Origin: Amoebophrya sp. AT5.2
Lineage: Eukaryota; Sar; Dinophyceae; Syndiniales; Amoebophryaceae
Direction: 5' to 3'
NCBI GenBank assembly: GCA_005223375.1
Contig: RXOD01003799.1
Coordinates: 1-64,000, forward strand
DNA length: 64,000 nt
A program made the translations under genes and the position numbers. The notes below the pieces were generated by a model. The model saw only the letters and a program-made list of their open reading frames with translations, ran no database searches and was not told the origin of the DNA. Numbering within the stretch: position 1 is the first letter of the stretch; the number at the start of each line of letters is the position of its first letter. Positions 1 to 12,048 of the stretch are shown piece after piece.

Positions 1-3000
1 GCGGCCGCGGAGGAGCCAGCAACAACAGCTGCACTGCCCCCCACCAACGCACCTGCGGAGAATGGCACGGAGAAGGCCACCGCGCCCGACCGTTCTTGGC
101 GGACTAGGCCGGCAAGTTGCGCCCCTGTGGGGAGGGAGGTGCTGGCCATGCTGGTGCTGCCGGAGGAAACTGCGGCGGGGGGAAGGTGGCTCTGCGCCAG
201 TTCCTTCTGGTCCAGCTGCTCGCTGTAGCGGCGTTCGCGTTCCTGCTGCTTTTCCCGTTGCCAGCTCCGCCGCGCCTCCTCGATGCTCGTCCACTTCGGG
301 GAGGACGGATCCTCGCTGGCGGGAACCGCTTCGAGACGAGGACTTTGCTTCGGGACCACGGCAGAAGACGCCGTCGAGGTACGCAGTGTCGCCCTTGCGT
401 CAGCAGCTGCTGCCCCTACAGCTTCCTCTGCAACTTCCAGGTGATCCACCTCCGACTTGGAAGATTTGGGCGAGGCGGAAACGTGCGAAGCCGAGGAACT
501 CGAACTACCGGAACCGGATGAAGAAGACGAGGTGACGGTGAGGATTGGCACGTCGGAATCAATGTTGCGCTTCTCTTTGCGCGGAGCCTCGAGGTTCTGT
601 AGCGTGTCTGGAGGCTCGATCTCCACGCAGGAACTGCGCGCGATGCGCATCAAGCTGCTGGCGGTGGTGCTCACGCTGCTGCGGTGGCGGGCCTGTCGTT
701 GTAGTTTATTATGATTGATTCTGCATGTGCATCTGCATTCTCGTCTACTTGATGTCCTAGAATTAACCAACTAGTCGTAGTGTTCTATCTAGCATTCATA
801 TCTAGACACATTCATATCTGATTGCTGACAGCGTAGTCGTTAACGTTAAGTACGAGCACGACGTCCTCGACCTCGACCTCCATGAGTTATAGATAGAGAG
901 CCGTACCGTTTCTGCCGGCAGCAATCGATGTCCTCCTCCGAAGGCATCACCGCCCGGCGGGGGAGAAGATGATCCCGCGGCGGCGTAGTCGAGGAACCGG
1001 GGTTCCGAGTCCGCTGGCCGGAACGTCTGCAGGCGCATGTCGGATTCGTGGGCAGGCGACCACTCCCGGGCCGTGCAGAACGGCGGATCCGTCGACACGA
1101 CGGAAGAGTTGCGTCTTCCTCGCGTCACCCTTCCCGTGGGCGTGTCTTGCAGCGGGGGCGCAGGCGATGACGTCGCTGGCGGTGGAGGCGCGACACTATG
1201 CTGACCACCTCCGTTGTCGTTCCCGGTAGCTGTAGTTTTCCCGAGAGTGGCTGCGGCCTTTCCGTTCGCGGACGCGAGTCCGCTCGTCCCGCCCGGCTGA
1301 TATACAATGGGCTTACTCAGCAATTTGCGCGCCGGACTTCCATCGGAAGTCGGCTTGAACGCTTTACTGCCTCCGGTCCCCGAGGAAGTGCTCGTGCTCG
1401 CTAGTAGTGCTTCATGGATTTCGGACCCGAAATCTGGCGCGGTCTCCAGGAGTTTGTCAGGTGGTGGTCCTTGCAGCTCTTGTCGGCCGTCGACGCCGTC
1501 TGGCCGCCGCATCGAACTCAAACCAGCTCCACAATTCGCCATGTCTGGTCCTCTGCGCATCGAACTCAGGCGCGGCTCCAGCGTTGTGAGCTCGTCGTGT
1601 AGGGCTAGCAACTCTGTCACCGAGGCCGTCTCGGAAGTGTCTAAGTCTAGAGCGCTTGAACTGATGCTGCCCTTCGAGTTCGACGCCAAGCCGCTACTAG
1701 TCTGGTCGGGCAGCCGCATTTGACACTGGCTCGCCTCTTCCTCCGTGGCGGTGCTCAACCTTGTTCGGTCGTGTGTTCTCAGATTGATGGCACAGTCAGG
1801 GTGCCAGCGGTAGCGGTCGCTGCAAATCCCCTAGATATTGAGAAAATAGCTGTAGGACCAGCAGAGCCACTGCGCCCGCATGGGAAGACATAGAATCCTT
1901 TCCCATAATTGATTTCAAGAGGCAACGAGCCACATGCGCCACGAGCACGAACCTCCCGAAACAGATTCTGTTTTGGGAGGTTCGTGCTCGTGGAATACAT
2001 AGAACAAAAACAAGGCAGCCCCCGAGTGTAGATGGCTAGCTGCCTCAGGAGCGCGAGCGACCTCCTCCGAGAATTTCAGAAAAAAGCCAGCGAGCGAGAC
2101 GCAAGTGGCCACACCTGAGCCGAGCGCCCACCTGGACTACGTACCGAAACAGCGAACAGGGCGCCAATGCTGTACGACAAGACCGAGGGCGGAAGTCTGT
2201 CCGCGCTGGAGACCGCAAAGACGCTGACGCGGAAGCAGTTGAAGACCAGCCGCCAGATCAACACGGTGCCGGCGTACATATGACGAAGGGCGCGAAGGGG
2301 CCCCGCCTGGGTTTTCAAAGCCCACGCGGAGAATGAGGAACCTCCTGCGGAGGCAGGGCGGGGCCATGGCTTCGCTCCAGGGCGCGGCCTTTGGAAGGAG
2401 GTGGGGCCCTCCCTCCTCGGGTCCTACCTTGGGCGCCGCCAAGGCTTTCCCCATGCGTGCCGCAACCCGGGGTCGATAGTCCGCACGTGCATCAACCTCC
2501 GCGCGCAAAGGAAGCGGAAGCGAGACGCCAGCAGCCGCAGAAAGGACGCGGCTCCTGGCCAAGGCGGTGCGCAATCCGGTAGGGCCTGCCGCCGGTCCTT
2601 TCCCCTTCCCGCCCTTTCTGCCCCGGCGGCTGCGTAGAGTTCCCGCGGGCGCTGGCAGGCTGCTCCAGCGGCTACGTCGAGTTCGGTCGCCTGCTTTTAC
2701 GCCCGCCAGAGTATGAACGCACGCCCAGCGCGCTGCTTTCACGCGATCGAGGGAGGCAAACCGAGCGAGCGCGCGGAGCGGGCCGCCCGCAGACCGTTTC
2801 GGAGTTATGCGCGACCGAATCACATGCCTGGCCTGGGCGGACTTCTATGGTTTTGACGCACGCCAGCAAAAAGAGCCACGAGCACGACGCCCAAGAAGAG
2901 CCAGCTCGGCACGCCTGCAAAGCGGTTGCCTAGGCATCACTACGGATTCCTCTTGGATCTCCACAGTTCGGAACGTTTCCGATGTGCTAACCAGGTCCGA

Positions 3001-6000
3001 GCGTTTCGGAATCGTCTCGAAAGTCTTCCCGGATCTCCATGCCGAACGGCCTCCGCTGCGGCCTTTCCTGCGTGGCCAAGTTTGGACGCCCAAGCACGCG
3101 CGTGCGCCTCCTGGTCAGTAGTTTCCCCGACACACCCGCGGCGCCTCCCGCCCCACGATACCACCCCCGCCCCGGCAAACCGCACTGGACTGGATTCCAC
3201 CGACGGGCGAGCACGGTTGTCCGTCACCGTCGTCGCCGCGTCATCTAGCGGGCGGGAGCCAAACGCGACGGCCAAGCGGTTCAACTACGAGCGGCGGCAA
3301 TTTACGGAGTGGCAGCGCGCGAGTGAATTCGCGGGAAGTTAAGAACGACCAAAGCAGTCCGCTGCTTTTGTTGAATTCCGCAGCTGGAAGATGCTGGGAG
3401 TGGACGAGGCACGAATGAGCGCCGAGGTATTCCCATTCCGCGGCTGCAAGATATGACATCTCTGCCGGACGCGGCAGCTTTGGAAAAGATGAGAAAAATT
3501 AACGAGGGCCACTCTGTGGAATCCATGCCCCAACACACGCCAAGCCGGACCATGCAGGAGATCGCCGAGGCGGCGTCGGAGGTCGTGCTCGCTCCCGCGG
3601 TGGATCCGGGGCTGGCCCACCTCCGTATGCTTAAGGAGACGAACGCGACTCGCCTCCGCGAGTTGATGGACAACAAGGAGGAGGGTGCTTCCCTCGCTGC
3701 ACTCGCCATGGGTGTTCCGGTGACTCTGTCGGGCTCGCTCGGCAGGATTTTGCTCGACTTGGTGAAGAGGAGCGAGATGATCTGGGTAGGGTCCTTCCAA
3801 CCGGGGTCCCGATAGGCAGCCAGACCGGGGCGGAGCTCCGGTCGGCCAGCCGGGCCGGCGTTGTGCCGTTCACCGTGATCGCGCAGCTTCCCTGCGGGAA
3901 AACAGAACCATCTCACCGCCCATGACCATGCTCGAGGAGGAGCACTGCTCCCGGATAAACAGGAGGGAGCGCGTCGGATATCGCGAGGGGATAAGACTTA
4001 ACGCACCCAGAGCAGTTACGAACGAACTGCCGAAGTGTCTGCGCCATCTAACGGAGGGCAAAGCCGATAGGCAGACAGAGAGCTACCACACGCGGCGCAC
4101 GCTGGCGCAGTGGGAGTGAGTGAGGGGCTTCGATCGCTGGCGCACTGCTTGGGGGCGGACGGACGGCAAGCCTCCCAGCTGTCGCACTCGGGACGCCCCC
4201 CTTCGACGGGTGGCGCAGCTCGGCGCGAATTTAGTGCATAGCTTTGAATCGTCTGCGACCTGATCCGAAACCACAGTAGACACCTTGCCGCATCTCCTTG
4301 CGCTTTTTTCGTGACCCATGCAACGCCGCTCATAAATTTCAGAGCCTGCCAGCGAATCAAATGGCTCTTCCTCTCTCGAGTGGCCTCGAGGCGGACGGGT
4401 GCAACGCTTGCCACGCACTGCAGGCTTTCAACGCAGGAGAAGCCGAGGAACAGAAGGCGGCAGGAAACAAGAAAGGAAAGCCGCTGCGACGCCGGCGGGA
4501 CCGCGCCACTTCTCTTTCCAGAACACGGCAGCCGCACAGGACCCGCCCCCCATGCGGCCGTGACCCCGCAAAAGTACATCATCGACTTATTCTTGTTGAG
4601 AAGATACCAGCACGCGGCAGGGTACCGGCAAGAAGTTGCAGCGTGCTGCTGACAATCCGCCGCGACTCCACTGGAGAAGACGGGCCAGCAGCAAGGGCCA
4701 ATCTCGCGCCCAGGTTAAATCTGTGCACATAGCCCGGACCTCCAGAAACACCGCAAAACGGTGGGGGACTTGGTGAAGAAGCGGGCACAGGGGCGCTTCA
4801 CGAAGGTTAGCGGACAAGTGTCCATGAATTCCGAGCAGTGCAAGTTCATTTTTGGCAGTGAGCCTGCCAGTTGGACCGGTCCGGAAGATCACTACTAATA
4901 CTAGACGTCGGCTTGACTTTGTTTCGCCGGTCGCTTTCTCAGAAAATCAAAATGGCGGACTCCTCGGAGTGGTGCAAACGCTGCAAGGGAGCGGACGACG
5001 GGAAGGGGTGCCTCGCGCCGGAATCCGACGGGAAGCCCCGCTGGATTGAAAAAGGAAACAAGAGAGGGGTCTGCGGCCCGTGCCATCAGTGCAACACCGA
5101 ATGCGTTCAGAATAGACGTCGAAACGATTCCGGCGGTGGTGCTGCTCCCAGCTGCGGAAGGCGGCCAACAAATGGTCGCCGATCAGAAGGGCAACCAGGC
5201 GGCGCCATTCATCAACAAAAAGCCCGCGCATCTGCCGAGGCTGCTGCTCGCGACGTATTTTCTGCGGAAAGACAAGCGGTTGGAGCGAGCACGTCCCGCA
5301 GACTTCTTCGCTTTGCACCGCAATGGAGTACGGCGCGGCGAGGTGTTTAAACTGCTGGGCGCGCGACGGGCCCAGGCCGCTCGGTGGCTCGCACTTCAAG
5401 AACGGCCGCAAAAGTCCCAAACTTTGGGGCTGGTGCGGGAGGTGTCGACCCTTCCCGGAAACCATGCACCGGCCCGAGTAATGCCCCGAAGTGACGGCAA
5501 AGCGCGACGATTAAGACCCAAGCCAGCGCGCGAAGCAAGCCCGCCCGCGCGCCATTCCGAACCCTCGGAAGTCATGGCAGTGGTCTGACTGCAGCACTCG
5601 GGCGCGGGATGACATGCAGCGAACAGGCTAGGCCGCGCAGTTTGTTACTTAACCAACGCGGGCCGCTCCCTTTCAAGGTTGGCCGTGGTCGAATACGACG
5701 GGGCCGACCATGCAGCGGGGTGCGGCTTTTTTCCTCTCGGCGCCGGCCAGGGGGAGGGAGCAATCCGAAGGAGGGCCGCGAAAATCTGCGCACGCCCACG
5801 CCGGGACCCGGCGCAAGCAACTCAAACCGATGAAGGGCATCGCGCTGCTGCATGCGCTGAAGAAACGAAAGCGGAAAAGGGCCCGCACTTCGCAGAGGCT
5901 CGGAAAGCCGCGCAAAGGCAGCCACGGCGCTGGCGTTAAATTTCTCCGCGCGCAGCGTTAAAGCACGCGCCTGCTGCTGCTGATCGGATTGAACTAAGAA

Positions 6001-9000
6001 AGCACGAAAGCCGCAGCACTACGCTCCGAAACCAGGCACAAAGAGCGGGCCACCAAGGTGGCACCCACGGCGAGACTTGCGCAGAAGATGGCGGAGGACG
6101 TGGCGCGAGTGGTCTCCTTCCGTTCTAACGATGTCCAAACGCGTGACGACATCCCGCCACCTTGCGGCTGCGCAAAAGCACGCCCACACGGCCCGAAAGA
6201 ATGAACCACGAAGGTAGATCCATCTCCATAACAAACCCCCAGCAAGTTGCTGACGTCGGACACCCTGGAAGCCTTGGCCCAGCACAGCCCCGCGCGGGTT
6301 TTCGTGGTTGCGACGCGCCCGACCAAGCTCCGCAACATTCGCAAGGGCACCACCGTGCTCAGCAGCTACGACACGCGGCAGCTGCCGCCGGGAGTGATTT
6401 TGGTCGGGACGGACCCCCACCGCCATCGGGCGCGGGGTAAAAGTCCAGCGGTCCGCGAACGCGTTCGCTTTTACTGGTTTCGAACGCGCTTCCTCCTGGT
6501 CGCTCCTTTTTTTTAAAGTTTCGCGCAAGATGCTGAAGAGAAGCGGGAGCGGGACGCGGGCGGCAAGTTCTTGGAAGCGAACGAGGACGCGAACGAGGTG
6601 GAGGCTGCGCAGCCGCGCGCAAGCCCGCCGCCCCCAAGTGGCGGCGGCTCGATCTCATCGCGAAGCTCGAAACGGATGCAAAAGCGCGCAGGAGTTTCGT
6701 GCACGTGCACGCTCGCCAAACATTCACAGCGTCGACGCTGGTGGGACAAGGATGGTTGACGAAGACGGCTGGGCAGGGATTTGCTTCATGTCGGCGCCCG
6801 CTCGGGTCTGTCACCAGACGGAAGCCGGCGCGAATCCCTACCCGGCGGGACCGGGTTCGGTTGAGGCCAATGAAGGGAAAGCAACCCGCCACGGATTCGC
6901 GAAAGCAAAGACGGGCCCGCACTTCTTTGCTTAGGGTTACCAAGGTAAGACGAGAACAGCGGCAAGGGGCCAGCAAACCGGATCGACGTCACGCGCACGC
7001 ATACCAGTACGCGCCACGCGGCCACGGCAGCCAAAGCCCACAACCCCGAGAATCGGGGCCAACCATCGCGACCGCGCGCTTTTTGCCTCTAGTGGGGGCC
7101 CCCTTCGTACCTGAAGAAGGCGCCAGCCTTGGCAACGGTCGTCGACATGAAGAGCATGAATGAGCACTGGGCCGACCCGCTGCGCCCGTCGGGGCGGGTG
7201 GGTCGGTGAGCTCTTGGAGGTCCTGACTTCCGGCACTTGGATCACGGCGGGCGGTGCCTTTCCTTTATTTTCCGCAGAACGAAAGTCCAGGCCCTCTAGG
7301 TCTACACGACTCCCGCACACCGCGAGCCTCGCTGTAGCTTTTTGAAGCTACAGTCTGGAAGAAGAGCGCGCGTTCCCGCAAAGAGCAACAAGGCGCTACC
7401 AAATCGCCCCGATGGGGCGTCCGAGATCCCCGCGGAGAGCCGCCGCAAAACGGTCCGCCGGCGGCCTGGCTAACTGGCACTGGCTGGGCGGCTGCTCGAG
7501 GGGCCGGCTGCTGCCCTCACAACCAGGAACGGCATCCACAGCAGAGACGTAGCGCCTCGCCTGAGCCCGCGCAGAGGTGTCACGATGCCAGCCATGGCTG
7601 AGCTGACATCGCCTAGGCTGTGACTGTCTCTGTCGGTCGGCGCTCGGGCTCGGACGGTTTATCTCAAGACGCGGCGCCGCAGAGTTCCAGGGCGGTCGGG
7701 AGGCGATCTTCAGCGTCGATCTCCTCAAACAGACCAAAGACCCCAAACAGCAAGCGCATTACCAACGCGCCGCATATGGCTAGCCAAGCACAAACGGAGG
7801 CGCATGAGATAACCCGGGAGCCCTTCAGGTTCAGCGGCACGCGTCACGAGTCGGCTACGCCTACGGCGTGCGCCCGTTCGACGAGCAAAGCGACGCGGAA
7901 GGCGACGCTTGCCCTCGATCCTATCCACAAGGAGTCGCAAGCCTACATCGATGCGCTTCGCCCGTTGCTGCGAGAGCGGGAGAGGGGGAGTCTGATCCCG
8001 GCGCGACTGGGTGGGGCGACGAAAGGCGCTACCTGTTCCTGCAGCTTCCATCTCGTCTATGCTTGCCACTTTTGGAGTTTTGGCCACACGATACGGCCAC
8101 ACTTTGTTTTTTTGGTGCGATTCCGCTAACTACGCGCGCAGATGTTTAATAGTAATAGGCGCGCCCTGGCGCTGGGCGAAACTTTCGCCCAGCGACTTGG
8201 GACTGATCCGGTGCGCGATCTATCAAAAGCGCATCGCCAAGACCAGGCGGAAGCGTGCTCGGCTCGGCCACGTCGTCGCGTCGGCGGGAGCTGCAGCGGG
8301 GGAAGACGGTGCGCAAGAGGCTGCAGCGCGACCGCGCCGCGAAGCGCTACTCTTCAGCTTCCTCCGCAGCCAGTTCACACTGCCAGCCGGGTTTTTCCGA
8401 GTGGTCCCGTAACCCCTCCGGCGAACCTGCAAGACCATCCAGAACGACACTGACGCGCTGCGGCGGGCGACGCAGGGAGGTCTGCGCGCTGTGCATCTTC
8501 CTGGGCATCAGCGAAGTGCGGAGATTTCGGGCGAGTAGTCCGGACGGCCTTGGCTTTCGATCGTGTCCGGACTATTCACCCGAAAACGCGCTCTCGGGTG
8601 AATAGTCCGACAGGCCTCGGCTTTCGATCGTGTCCGGGCAAAGCTTTCGCCTCTTTTCTCGATTTACACAAGTGAGCAACTCCGAGCGGACTAACATCAT
8701 CAGACCAACTGACAGCCATGGACAAGCTTGCAGAGGTCGATGGAGTGGGGCCCCACCGCAGTAGGCCCCCCTCATTCCGCTACTTGGGCGCGCCACTGCC
8801 GAAGCCACGCCGATCCGGCTTAGCCCAGCGGTGGACAGCTTTTCCTTTTCGCCGCCGGCGCTGATGCTGTGCGCCTACTTCTGCACCACAGAGAGCGAGG
8901 TCCGCGAGTGCGCGAAAAAGCAAAACGGCAAGACTTCCACAGGGTCCGCGTTGTCTTGCACGGTGTGCCAGCTCGGCAAAGAAATGGTGGAAAAAGAGCA

Positions 9001-10566
9001 GCGCCGGCGGCACCAAGAGGACGCAGAAGAGCAGCAAAAGCGGAGGCATCTCCCCGAGGCGGTGCATCTGCAGGAATCGCGCGAGATGGATCCAGATCGG
9101 ACACATGTGGGGCAACCATTCGGAGACACTTCGACGCATGGAAAGCGCGACGCGCTTGGGGCGCGCGGCGTCTCTCTGGGACGGACGGCGAGGCGTTCCA
9201 GCCGGCTAAGAACTTGGAACAATCCCGCTGCTTCAGTGCAGTCCGTGGAGGTCGCCGACACAGCATGCCCGCCCGACTTGCCTCGGCTCCCTACGCCTGT
9301 CGCTATCGAGTCCGGCTCTGGAGCCCTCCTCTGCTCCCGCTCCGGCTTTGGTTCTCATCAGTGGCGGGCGTCTGCGTGTGCGAGCGGAAAAAAGCCGGCC
9401 GCATTTTGAGTCTCCAAGATTCCAAGCGATCCAGCGAGCCGCTTACTTTTGCCGAGCCTTATGAACACGGCCGCAATTCGCCTCAGGGAGGTCCTGGTGG
9501 CAGGCTGCGGCAGCGCGGACGTGGTCGCTCGGGTGCCTGGTGCAAGAACCAACAGAGGCAGCCAGAACGAAAGCAACGCGCCCAGCCAATTGCAGGAGCA
9601 AGCGAGGAGATGACGACAAGGACGGAGCTGCTCCAACTACGTGCGGAGTGCGTGGGATGCTTTGCCGGCGAGCTCAAGATGAACTACACACCGCCCGGAG
9701 GAGCTGCAAGGTCACGCGTTCAGTTACCCGACTGATTGGCCGCCCGCGGCATTGTAAGGCGCTGCCGCCGTTTCGCGAGCGCGAAAAGAAAAAGCCACGC
9801 GATAACAGAGAAGCGACCACTGACGAGCAAGCCGCGAAGACAGTCAGGGGGGAAAAAGCTGCGCGAAGCCTCTCGATGGCGGTGGCAGCTGCAACCTCTT
9901 GCCCGCGTTGAAAACGGAAGGAAGCAAAGAAATAGAAAAGCAAAGCCGTGGCAGCTCCACCACTCGCGTGAGTAGCTGCCGGGCTTTCGCAGCCAGCAGC
10001 CCGAAAGCGCCACCCCCTCGGCGTTGCCTGCGCGCTGGCCACGATGCAAGAAACAAGCAGGCAGCGCAGCAAAAAGACCAGGCCTGGGCACTCTCCACCA
10101 GAAGCGAAGGTCTGCGCACGCGGTCCCTGCGGACCGCAAGCAGCCAGCGACCCCGGCCGATTTGACGCAAGACGACCGACAAAAATAAAGGAGCAAACAG
10201 CAGGAAGACTATAAGAAAGCACGCAAAAAAGCGAAGCGCCAAGCACGCCACGCCATAGCGGTACTGTTCTCTGCTCGAGGGCATTCCCTTCGCCCCTGTC
10301 ATCACTGCCGCCGCGATCTTGCTCCTTTCCTGGTCTGGTGCGCCATGATCTTCTTCCGGGCCCTCCTCGTCTTCTTCTTCGTCGTCGTCGTACATGTTGT
10401 CCTCCGACTGGTGACGCACGCCGTCCCCCCGCCCCACGAAGTTGTCACGCATCACCGCCGGCTTCTTGTTGCCCTTGTTCTTCAGCGTCTCGATGTGGGT
10501 CTGCAGTCGAGCGATTTCGCGCTGCTCCCGCTCGATTTCCGCCAGTCGCTCCGAACGGGAGGACAT
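1..10566 (-). CDS. Low-complexity acidic/Ser-rich protein, 3' end cut by window edge
   Basis: Unrecognised protein, assembled from three minus-strand exons: 10566-10265, 1759-907 and 692-1 (continues past the left edge). Exon 1 starts at an ATG and encodes a short charged helix (MSSRSERLAEIEREQREIAR), then an Asp/Glu run. It ends in phase 2 at a GTACCG donor. Exon 2 has no ATG (its open frame starts behind an AACAAG acceptor) and needs two bases from upstream, so the junction restores Gln (REQ/LSTATEEE). Intron 2 (693-906, GTACGG...CGACAG) is phase 0 and joins AET to ARHRSS. The rest is Ser/Thr/Pro/Ala-rich with a charged Glu/Arg stretch, EEARRSWQREKQQERERR, near the left edge. The weak point is the 8.5 kb first intron: exon 1 could instead belong to another gene, or exons could be missing. 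In-frame read-through past exon 1 gives hydrophobic sequence like the read-through of the other introns here, which favours an intron. No function can be assigned. Confidence 0.55.
1939..1993. repeat. Near-perfect palindrome, 26-bp arms
   Basis: Left arm 1939-1964 begins CCACGAGCACGAACCTCCC. The right arm 1968-1993 is its reverse complement with one difference that would still pair as G-U in RNA, separated by a 3-base loop. It lies in the apparent giant intron about 180 bases from its 3' splice site. No flanking duplication was recognised. Confidence 0.9.
8170..8194. repeat. Perfect 12-bp hairpin with 1-base spacer
   Basis: CGCTGGGCGAAA at 8170-8181 is followed by one C and then by its exact reverse complement at 8183-8194. 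It sits in non-coding GC-rich sequence of the apparent giant intron. Confidence 0.85.
8529..8637. repeat. 67-bp tandem duplication with internal inverted repeat
   Basis: The segment 8537-8570 recurs at 8604-8637 with few differences; both copies end GGCTTTCGATCGTGTCCGG. Between them CGGACTATTCACCCGA (8568-8583) and its reverse complement, ending at 8609-8610, form a 16-bp stem with a loop of about 10 bases. The result is a tandem repeat whose copies can also fold back on each other. Confidence 0.85.
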
Positions 10567-12048
10567 TGCCGTAGGGATCGACACGCGGGGGCCGGCGAAG
10601 ATCAATGAGTTATTGCTCAACCTGTGCGGCTCCTGCAGCTCTCTACCACTTACTTGCTCCCCTGGCACTGGTGGCTACGGACTCCCAAGAAGAAACGCAA
10701 CGCAGACCCACACAGCACGCCCACCCAGCAGCTCTGTCCCGCCCTCGTCGCACCGTGCTACTGTTCGAAGCAGCGGCAGTGCCTCAAATTGCCGCAACTC
10801 CTTCTACATCTACACTGCTTCGGGCGAGTCTCCTTGTCGTCCCGAAAAACACCTCCTCGTCCTCTTACGTCTTCCTTCATTCTTCCTTAGCACTGATTCA
10901 TGTGCGAGATAAGATATGCAATGGCTGAGCCCATTGCTTCCGCATCACCACGCCATTGATTGTTATTGTAGTATCAGTGAGAGTCAGTATCAGTCCCAGT
11001 CTGTCACCCTTAGAAGTTGAACTTGAAGAACAAAGAAGAAACGATAAATTATGTTCTGATGTTTCGACTCATCGTCATCGTCTTTTCGTCTCAGCGACCA
11101 CCTACTAGTACTGGCGACGCTGCACTTATTTATTGTTTTGTCTATCTTTCTCTTTTAGTTTCTCGGGAAACCGAAACTCGGCGTCGCCAGCCATTAGAGC
11201 TTGCCTACTTACGCGGTTTCGAGTATATCCATCGTATGTAGCAGCTATTTCTCGAGTCTTCCTGATATTCTAAAAACAGCTAGCCTGCTCTGCTTGGGAT
11301 AAATGATTCCGGCGGCACTCCGTTCCGTATTTGTATATTCGTTTTGCTTTATTCAGGGCAAGCAGCCGCAGCACGTTCTCTCCAGCTCCAGGCAGCGTCG
11401 AAATCAACGAGGTAAGCATCGATTGAAAGCGCAAGCTTGGTGATTGCCGCGAACATCCTCCAGAAACCCGGAAAAAGCTTTTTGTTTATTTTTCTCCTTT
11501 TTTCTCCTATTAAGAACGGAGAAACTTTTGTCCGCGGCATCGGAATCGGCAAGTCGTGTAGTCAGTGCCAGTTCTTTTCCGCAAAAATTGCGACCACGTG
11601 CTGTAGCCAAAGCCAACATTATAACGACCTCCCCGTGACGGGACCCATCTCCAGGGAACGACGCGATCGAGTCCCGCCATGAGCAGCCGGCGTGTTCATT
11701 TCCTTTTTCAATGTGATTTTTTGCACTCTTTTTCTCCGCACCCTTTCTCTTTTCACGCACCTAACCTGCTGCGCAGAGAGATATGAGCTGGCGCGCTGGA
11801 GGTGCTTGGCCACGCCATCTCGTCTGGTGCCGCAGCTTCTCTTAGTCTTACTCTATGTATTACTTCGTTCAGTTCATTTCAAGTTCTGCTAAGACAGGGG
11901 AGCAGCAAAAACGTATCCTATCCTCATTCTTCGTTCAGTGTCCGTCATCGCTTAAGTAGAGCTGTTCTTAACGTTAAAACCTACAATGATCGCTGCTCGT
12001 GGTTCTTGTTGTACAGTCCAGGAGGTTCTTTATCTGATGCAGTTCTCT
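10567..12048. other. Intergenic region without supported gene
   Basis: This lies between the J-domain protein stop and the first exon of the leftmost gene, so it should hold the former's 3' UTR and the latter's promoter and 5' UTR. The longest open frame (11404-11760, minus, Lys/Arg-rich start) has no recognisable motif and AT-rich codons. I see no RNA gene. Confidence 0.5.

Larger units (their letters stand above)
1760..10264 (-). other. Apparent 8.5 kb GC-rich intron or gene-free block
   Basis: Between the GTACCG donor at 10264 and the CAAG acceptor at 1760 I find no exon I can support. The block is GC-rich and open in many frames on both strands, but the translations are Arg/Ala/Pro-rich with no motifs and no consistent codon pattern. 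It holds several perfect or near-perfect hairpins (1939-1993, 8170-8194, 8568-8610), a palindrome at 8745-8756 and diverged repeated words. Two such words are a GGGCCCGCACTTC-containing block at about 5830-5893 and 6870-6926, and a CGGGGCC[A/G]ACCAT...CCTCT block at about 5698-5740 and 7055-7093. Every other intron resolved in this window is below 350 bp, so this one is exceptional if real. Confidence 0.45.

Noticed and set aside
6926..6945. TTAGGGTTA near 6931, telomere-like
   Set aside because: A single partial unit with no tandem array.
2137..9735. Many open frames of 100-290 codons on both strands, e.g. 2137-2823 and 8869-9735
   Set aside because: They overlap each other on both strands, are Arg/Ala/Pro-rich with no motifs, lack plausible starts and are expected by chance in GC-rich sequence.
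9844..10668. A continuous minus-strand frame that would give a 240-275 residue protein with a membrane segment
   Set aside because: Only the first 100 codons after ATG 10566 look coding. The rest is T-rich hydrophobic read-through of the kind seen behind other donors here, and a GTACCG donor sits exactly at the change. Kept as an alternative model, not as a call.
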